Below are positions 58,601-64,000 of a DNA stretch of 64,000 bases, piece after piece (position 1 is the stretch's first letter; every line of letters starts with the position of its first letter). This stretch comes from Closterium sp. NIES-65 (Eukaryota > Streptophyta > Zygnematophyceae > Desmidiales > Closteriaceae). The notes below the pieces were generated by a model, which worked only from the letters and a program-made list of their open reading frames with translations, was not told where the DNA came from and searched no databases. The stretch is from contig CANXME010002048.1 in assembly GCA_948144175.1 (NCBI GenBank), positions 1-64,000 on the forward strand, written 5' to 3'. A program made the position numbers and the translations under genes.

Positions 58601-61600
58601 AATGAGAGGGAAGAGCAAGGAGAGGAGGGGCAGGGAGGTGGGTGAGACAAGGAGACAGAGGAGGAGGAGGAGGGTGGAGGGGAAGGAAAAGCTCGCTGCC
58701 TCTGCTGCAGCTGATGCTCATGATGCGGCTGGGGCTGGGCCGAGTGCGGAAGCACAGGGGTGTGAAGCTCGCATGGGGCGAGGGGCGGATGCGGCGGCGA
58801 GGGACGAGGGTGGGGAAGGAGTGGGTGGAGCAGTGGGGCAGGCACTGTCTGGGGCAGAGCCAGAGGCAGGGGGGGTGGTGGAGGTGGCGAGTGGTGGCGG
58901 TGGAGTGGGAGGCTATGGGGGATGCAGTGAGGGTTGCGAGGGACGCAGGGACCGTGATGAGAGGAGCAGGGAGGGCAGTGAGGAATGTGGGCGTGACGAG
59001 GAGGGTAGTGAGTGTGGTGTGACATGCGCACAAGTAACAGTGGTGCCAGCGATAGAGGGGGGTGGTGGGCGATGTCCGGGGGAGGGGCGTGGGGAAGGCA
59101 GTGGGGAAGGGCGAGAGCATAGGGGAGAGGGGCTGCATGGGGATGCGCTATCTCATAGGGATGCGCTGTCTCATGGGGATGCGCTGTCTCATGGGGATGC
59201 GTTGTCTCATGGGGATGCGCTGTCTCATGGGGATGCGCTGTCTCATGGGGATGCGCTGTCTCATGGGGATGCGCTGTCTCATGGGGATGCGCTGTCTCAT
59301 GGGGATGCACTCACTTATGGGGATGCGGTGGTTAGCTGTAGGTTGGAGTGGAAGGAGGGAGAGGGCAGTGCAGAGGGCAGTGTGGAGGGCAGTGGGGAAG
59401 GGATGGGTGGTGCAGCTGGTGCTGTGGGGAGTGGTGGAGAGGCACGGCTGGGTTGGGGAGACACGCGTGACGGCGGGGAAGAGGAGGGGGGAAGAATGGG
59501 GAGGGAGTCGCTGGGAGAGGATAGAAGAGCGGTGGCGGATGGGGGGACAACTGGAGAGGGGTTGGCGTGGAGTGTAATTGAGACACTTGGGGATTCAAAC
59601 GGGAGAGAAGGGCATGTGGGGGAAGAAGGGCATGTGGGGGAAGAAGGGCATCTGGGGGAAGAAGGGCATGTGGGGGAAGAAGGGCATGTGGGGGAAGAAG
59701 GGTATGTGGGGGAAGAAGGGGCACATGTGAAGGACGGGGTGGGCGAGAGAGGGGGGGAGAGAGCAGAGAGTCTTGGCGAGGGGGTTGCTGCAGGGATGGG
59801 AACAGGGAGGAGCGCAGCAGGAGCAGCAGGGGGAAAGGGCGGCTTTCGGGCACAAGGGAGAGGCGGCTTTCGGGCACAAGGGAGAGGCGGCTTTCGGGCA
59901 CAAGGGAGAGGCGGCGGCAGAGCAGCATCACCGCGCGCACCGCCGCGGCAGCATGCGCCGTCTATACGCTACGGCCGCCTGCTCTTCCCCGTGAGCTGCT
60001 CTCCTCTCCCTCCTCCCTGCTTCTTGCCCCTCTTTGCTCCCCTCACCCTCTCATCACCGCGCCTCCACCCCCCATCCCCTCCCTCCCCCCACCCCCCTCC
60101 CCGCGCCCCAGGTGCACACATTCTTCGCTGTGGGGTCGCCTCTCGGCCTCTTCCTCGCTCTGCGCAACATTCGCCTCGGCGATGGTGGTGAGGAGAGAAT
60201 GGGGGAAGTGTAGTGAGGCAGGGATGGGTGAGGCAGGGATGGCCGAGGCAAGGGATGGGTGAGCAGAAATGGGTGCGAGCGGTTGAGCAGGACGGGTGCA
60301 GGGGGGTGAGCTGGGATGGGGCGACTCAACATGAGGTTCAGGCTAGTGTTACAATCGGACATCACTCAAGCATGTGCCACTGTTCTCTCCCCCCCGATCA
60401 CTGCATGCATGAGCAGCAGGCGGTGACAGCGCGCAGTACTGGGGCATGGAGGGAGTGCAGGAGGAGCTGCCGGCGTGCCGCCATGTGCTCAACATCTTCC
60501 ACCCCCACGACCCCGTTGCCTACCGGTCAGTTCCCCACCGCCCCCTCGCCTACCCGTGGGTTGCACGCGTGTGGTGCTGGGGCGTGCATGCGACAATTGC
60601 TGGGGCGTGCATGCGACCATTGCTGGGGCGTGCATGCGACCATTGCTGGGGCGTGCATGTGACCATTGCTGCGCCTGCATGCATGCCTGCGCCCATTGCC
60701 GTTTGCTCTCGTCATTTGAACCCCCTTCCACCGTGCCACGTGTCACCTGCAGATTGGAGCCATTGGTATCACCGCAGCTGGCGCAAGTTCCTCCGGTGCT
60801 CATGCCGTACTACCGCGGTCACTACCGCACGCACATTGTAGTCAAGGTGAGCGCTGTGCACATCTCTTTCTGCATTATGCCTTCCCACATCTCTTGTTTC
60901 CACCTTCCCACATCTCTTGTTTCCACCTTGCCACATCTCTTGTTTCCACCTTCCCACATCTCTTGTTTCCACCTTCCCACATCTCTTGTTTCCACCTTGC
61001 CACATCTCTTGTTTCCACCTTCCCGCATCTCTTGTTTCCACCTTCCCACATCTCTTGTTTCCACCTTCCCACATCTCTTGTTTCCACCTTCCCACATCTC
61101 TTGTTTCCACCTTCCCACATCTCTTGTTTCCACCTTCCCACATCTCTTGTTTCCACCTTGCCACATCTCTTGTTTCCACCTTCCCGCATCTCTTGTTTCC
61201 ACCTTCCCACATCTCTTGTTTCCACCTTCCCACATCTCTTGTTTCCACCTTCCCACATCTCTTGTTTCCACCTTGCCACATCTCTTGTTTCCACCTTCCC
61301 ACATCTCTTGTTTCCACCTTCCCACATCTCTTGTTTCCACCTTCCCACATCTCTTGTTTCCACCTTCCCACATCTCTTGTTTCCACCTTCCCACATCTCT
61401 TGTTTCCACCTTCCCACATCTCTTGTTTCCACCTTCCCACATCTCTTGTTTCCACCTTCCCACATCTCTTGTTTCCACCTTCCCACATCTCTTGTTTCCA
61501 CCTTCCCACATCTCTTGTTTCCACCTTCCCACATCTCTTGTTTCCACCTTCCCACATCTCTTGTTTCCACCTTCCCACATCTCTTGTTTCCACCTTCCCA

Positions 61601-62409
61601 CATCTCTTGTTTCCACCTTCCCACATCTCTTGTTTCCACCTTCCCACATCTCTTGTTTCCACCTTCCCACATCTCTTGTTTCCACCTTCCCACATCTCTT
61701 GTTTCCACCTTCCCACATCTCTTGTTTCCACCTTCCCACATCTCTTGTTTCCACCTTCCCACATCTCTTGTTTCCACCTTCCCACATCTCTTGTTTTCAC
61801 CTTCCCACATCTCTTGTTTCCACCTTCCCACATCTCTTGTTTTCACCTTCCCACATCTCTTGTTTCCACCTTCCCACATCTCTTGTTTCCACCTTCCCAC
61901 ATCTCTTGTTTCCACCTTCCCACATCTCTTGTTTCCACCTTCCCACATCTCTTGTTTCCACCTTCCCACATCTCTTGTTTCCACCTTCCCACATCTCTTG
62001 TTTCCACCTTCCCACATCTCTTGTTTCCACCTTCCCACATCTCTTGTTTCCACCTTCCCACATCTCTTGTTTTCACCTTCCCACATCTCTTGTTTCCACC
62101 TTCCCACATCTCTTGTTTCCACCTTCCCACATCTCTTGTTTCCACCTTCCCACATCTCTTGTTTCCACCTTCCCACATCTCTTGTTTCCACCTTGCCCCC
62201 TTCGCTGCCGCACTCCCTTAGCTGTTCTCCCATGCCCTCCCAACCCGTGCTGTTTCCTCATCCTACTTCCCTCCGTCCCATACCTCAACCCCATACGTCC
62301 CCATGCGCGCACCCCCTTTCCTTGATGCACGCAGCGATTCTTCCAGCAGCTGAGGGACAGCCTGAGATGGCTGTACCGTGCACTGGTTTCACCGCTGCAA
62401 TATGTGCTG
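52620..62409 (+). CDS. SGR2: SGR2/PA-PLA1-like DDHD phospholipase, 15 exons, 3' end outside window
   Basis: Exons: 52620-53112, 53474-53574, 53754-54362, 54552-54710, 54880-54951, 55162-55305, 55817-55870, 56092-56262, 56518-56667, 56854-57720, 57900-59990, 60112-60187, 60420-60525, 60753-60846, 62335-62409 (1754 codons here). ATG at 52620 is the first in frame; 52638 is possible. Motifs in order: VRWYFSKG, LLTLWWKEY, GLYEVDLGRRRSYAVYW, VWRRRWFQPSGLFAARV, VFMVHGVGQRLESAHLVDD, VSATVHDVLYYMSP, the lipase elbow VFGHSLGSVLLHDILCHQ (Ser about residue 680), then DDHD-domain parts VHTFFAVGSPLGLFLALRNI, FHPHDPVAYR and RTHIVVK. Plant SGR2 is a phosphatidic-acid-preferring phospholipase A1-like protein of endomembranes needed for shoot gravitropism; here that is inference. 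Low-complexity inserts roughly double the length against plant homologues. The last DDHD residues lie beyond 64000. Confidence 0.92.
53216..53372. repeat. 16-bp minisatellite in SGR2-like intron 1
   Basis: About ten near-perfect copies of GTGCTTAATGCATGCT. Each copy holds ATGCAT and the hexamer TGCATG (CATGCA on the other strand). Confidence 0.95.
53559..53612. repeat. 18-bp triplication of the SGR2-like exon 2 donor site
   Basis: GACTGCCTTCCGCCAGGT occurs three times in tandem. Each copy ends with a donor CAG|GT, so the exon may end at 53574, 53592 or 53610. Each added copy inserts six residues (VTAFRQ) without changing the frame. Confidence 0.92.
55403..55755. repeat. 23-bp minisatellite in SGR2-like intron 6
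   Basis: About 15 copies of a unit containing TTCTTTCCATCCGTGCCACC, almost without variation. Confidence 0.95.
56263..56304. repeat. 21-bp duplication after the SGR2-like exon 8 donor
   Basis: The exon 8 end CCCTGCCAG|GTGCC is followed by two tandem 21-bp units (GTGCCCCCCTCT then CCCTGCCAG). This gives a second possible donor at 56283, 21 bases (seven residues) later and in frame. Confidence 0.88.
56436..56505. repeat. ATGTGT/GCATGTGT microsatellite in SGR2-like intron 8
   Basis: An irregular purine-pyrimidine repeat of GCATGTGT, GTGTATGT and GGATGT units fills the end of the intron before exon 9. Confidence 0.8.
59148..59330 (+). repeat. In-exon 18-bp repeat encoding SHGDAL
   Basis: About ten copies of an 18-bp unit (CTCATGGGGATGCGCTGT) in exon 11 encode SHGDAL in tandem. 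The period is a multiple of 3 and the frame is kept. Confidence 0.9.
59608..59726 (+). repeat. In-exon 18-bp repeat encoding EGHVGE
   Basis: Six to seven copies of an 18-bp unit (GGGCATGTGGGGGAAGAA) in exon 11 encode EGHVGE with small changes (EGHLGE, EGYVGE). Confidence 0.9.
59842..59915 (+). repeat. In-exon 24-bp repeat encoding GGFRAQGR
   Basis: Three copies of a 24-bp unit including GGCTTTCGGGCACAAGGGAG encode GGFRAQGR in exon 11, close to the start of the DDHD domain. Confidence 0.88.
60566..60672. repeat. 23-bp minisatellite in SGR2-like intron 13
   Basis: About four to five copies of a unit containing GCATGCGACCATTGCTGGGG. It starts about 40 bp after the exon 13 donor. Confidence 0.88.
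60875..62195. repeat. 23-bp minisatellite in SGR2-like intron 14, about 57 copies
   Basis: A 1.3-kb array of a unit containing TTCCCACATCTCTTGTTTCC. Rare variants (TTGCCACATC, TTCCCGCATC, TTTTCACC) recur in small blocks, which shows that blocks were copied. The pair GCCACATC ... CCCGCATC recurs about 160 bp apart (60990-61030 and 61150-61190). Open frames here on both strands come from the period and are not genes. Confidence 0.96.
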
Positions 62410-62586
62410 GTGAGTCATGGGAGGTGCTGTGATGCAATGTGGGGCAGTGAAGCAGTGTGGGGCAGTGAGAGGCTATTTGAGGCGGTGAGAGGCTATGTGA
62501 GGGGGCACAATCCTGGTGCAGTGCTGTGAATGCTGACTTCAATTGTGTGTGTTGTCACGTGGAATTCCCTCTTCCGCCCATGCATT

Positions 62587-64000
62587 AGCATCAGCATCAG
62601 CATCAGCATCGCATCAGCATCGCATCAGCATCAGCAACAGCATTAGCATCAGCATCAGCATCGCATCAGCATCAGCATCAGCATCAGCATGAGCATGAGC
62701 ATGAGCATCAGCATCAGCATCATATCAGCATCAGCATCGCATCAGCATCAGCATCGCATCAGCATCGCATCAGCATCAGCATTAGCATCAGCATCAGCAT
62801 CGCATCAGCATCAGCATCAGCATCAGCATCAGCATCAGCATGAGCATGAGCATGAGCATGAGCATGAGCATGAGCATCAGCATCATATCAGCATCAGCAT
62901 CAGCATCAGCATCAGCATCAGCATCAGCATCAGCATCATCTCAGCATCAGCATCAGCATCAGCATCATATCAGCATCATATCAGCATCAGCATCAGCATC
63001 AGCATCAGCATCAGCATCAGCATCAGCATCAGCATCAGCATCATATCAGCATCAGCATCAGCATCAGCATCAGCATCAGCATCAGCATCGCATCAGCATC
63101 AGCATCAGCATCAGCATCAGCATCAGCATCATATCAGCATCATATCAGCATCAGCATCAGCATCAGCATCAGCATCAGCATCAGCATCATATCAGCACCA
63201 GCATCAGCATCAGCATCAGCATCAGCATCATATCAGCATCAGCATCAGCATCAGCATCGCATCAGCATCGCATCAGCATCAGCTTCAGCATCATATCAGC
63301 ATCAGCATCAGCATCAGCATCAGCATCAGCATCATCTCAGCATCAGCATCAGCATCAGCATCAGCATCAGCATCAGCATCATATCAGCATCAGCATCATA
63401 TCAGCATCATATCAGCATCAGCATCAGCATCAGCATCAGCATCAGCATCATATCAGCATCAGCATCAGCATCATATCAGCATCGGCATCAGCATCAGCAT
63501 CAGCATCAGCATCATATCAGCATCAGCATCAGCATCAGCATCATATCAGCATCAGCATCAGCATCAGCATCAGCATCGCATCAGCATCAGCATCAGCATC
63601 AGCATCAGCATCAGCAACATAGCATCAGCATCAGCATCAGCATCGCATCAGCATCAGCATCAGCATCAGCATCAGCATCAGCATCAGCATCAGCATCATA
63701 TCAGCATCAGCATCAGCATCAGCATCAGCATCAGCATCATATCAGCATCAGCATCAGCATCAGCATCAGCATCAGCATCAGCATCATATCAGCATCAGCA
63801 TCAGCATCAGCATCAGCATCAGCATCAGCATCGCATCAGCATCAGCATCAGCATCAGCATCAGCATCAGCATCATATCAGCATCAGCATCAGCATCAGCA
63901 TCAGCATCAGCATCAGCATCATCTCAGCATCAGCATCAGCATCAGCATCAGCATCATATCAGCATCAGCATTAGCATCAGCATCATATCAGCATCAGCAT
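62587..64000. repeat. CATCAG hexamer array in SGR2-like intron 15, runs off the window
   Basis: At least 1.4 kb of CATCAG units. Perfect runs are broken at short intervals by CATCGCATCAG (one base lost), CATCATATCAG and, near 62690 and 62840, runs of CATGAG. The open frames (SASASA, HQHQHQ, ISISIS) are artefacts of the period. The C-terminal exons of the SGR2-like gene lie beyond. Confidence 0.95.

Noticed and set aside
60475-62432. Frames of 300-600 residues (FPHLLFPPSHISC and KRCGKVETRDVG types)
   Set aside because: They come from the 23-bp array in intron 14 of the SGR2-like gene; the flanking splice sites and phases define an intron.
62840-63622. Ser/Ala/His/Gln/Ile repeat protein
   Set aside because: A translation of the CATCAG hexamer; no start context and no non-repeat sequence.
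1-64000. Telomere repeats, tRNA or rRNA genes
   Set aside because: I looked for TTTAGGG-type runs and for obvious tRNA/rRNA sequence and saw none, although a covariance-model scan was not possible here.

Overview
The window is nuclear DNA of a GC-rich green-lineage eukaryote. The genes are split by many short GT-AG introns. They encode plant-type proteins: a plastid CBSX protein, an SGR2-type phospholipase and a cyanobacterial-type LpxB-like glycosyltransferase with a plastid leader. The retroelement is a Copia with an initiator-tRNA-Met-like primer site, as in plants. A streptophyte alga (for example a zygnematophyte) fits the dense minisatellites and Copia style, but the species cannot be proved from the sequence.

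Layout. Positions 1-28079 are an unbroken satellite of about 154 tandem monomers of 182 bp, with a 6-mer higher-order repeat (1092 bp) near its right end. Positions 28080-38475 are a decayed PIF/Harbinger DNA transposon (SANT/Myb-like gene on +, DDE transposase on -). A complete 7.6-kb Copia retrotransposon (28341-35932, on -) has landed just after the SANT start codon, with 132-bp LTRs and a TCGCA target duplication. Positions 39003-40090 hold a 17-bp minisatellite and a 172-bp tandem duplication.

Four host genes follow, modelled exon by exon from splice sites, phase and family similarity: CBSX (-, 40424-43712, 8 exons, 252 aa); an LpxB-like glycosyltransferase (-, 44255-47950, 9 exons, 693 aa); RNASEH2B (+, 48277-51947, 9 exons, 286 aa), divergent from the previous gene across 326 bp; and an SGR2/PA-PLA1-like DDHD phospholipase (+, from 52620, 15 exons visible, C-terminus beyond the window). 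Many introns of these genes carry minisatellites. The window ends inside an intron filled by a CATCAG hexamer array.

Most notable: (i) four of the exon ends have a 5' splice site that is itself tandemly duplicated; (ii) apart from one 24-bp and one 6-bp array, intronic tandem units are not multiples of 3, while those in exons are; (iii) the Copia-in-Harbinger insertion can be read to the base; (iv) every satellite monomer carries a CArG-like box and a TATA-like box.
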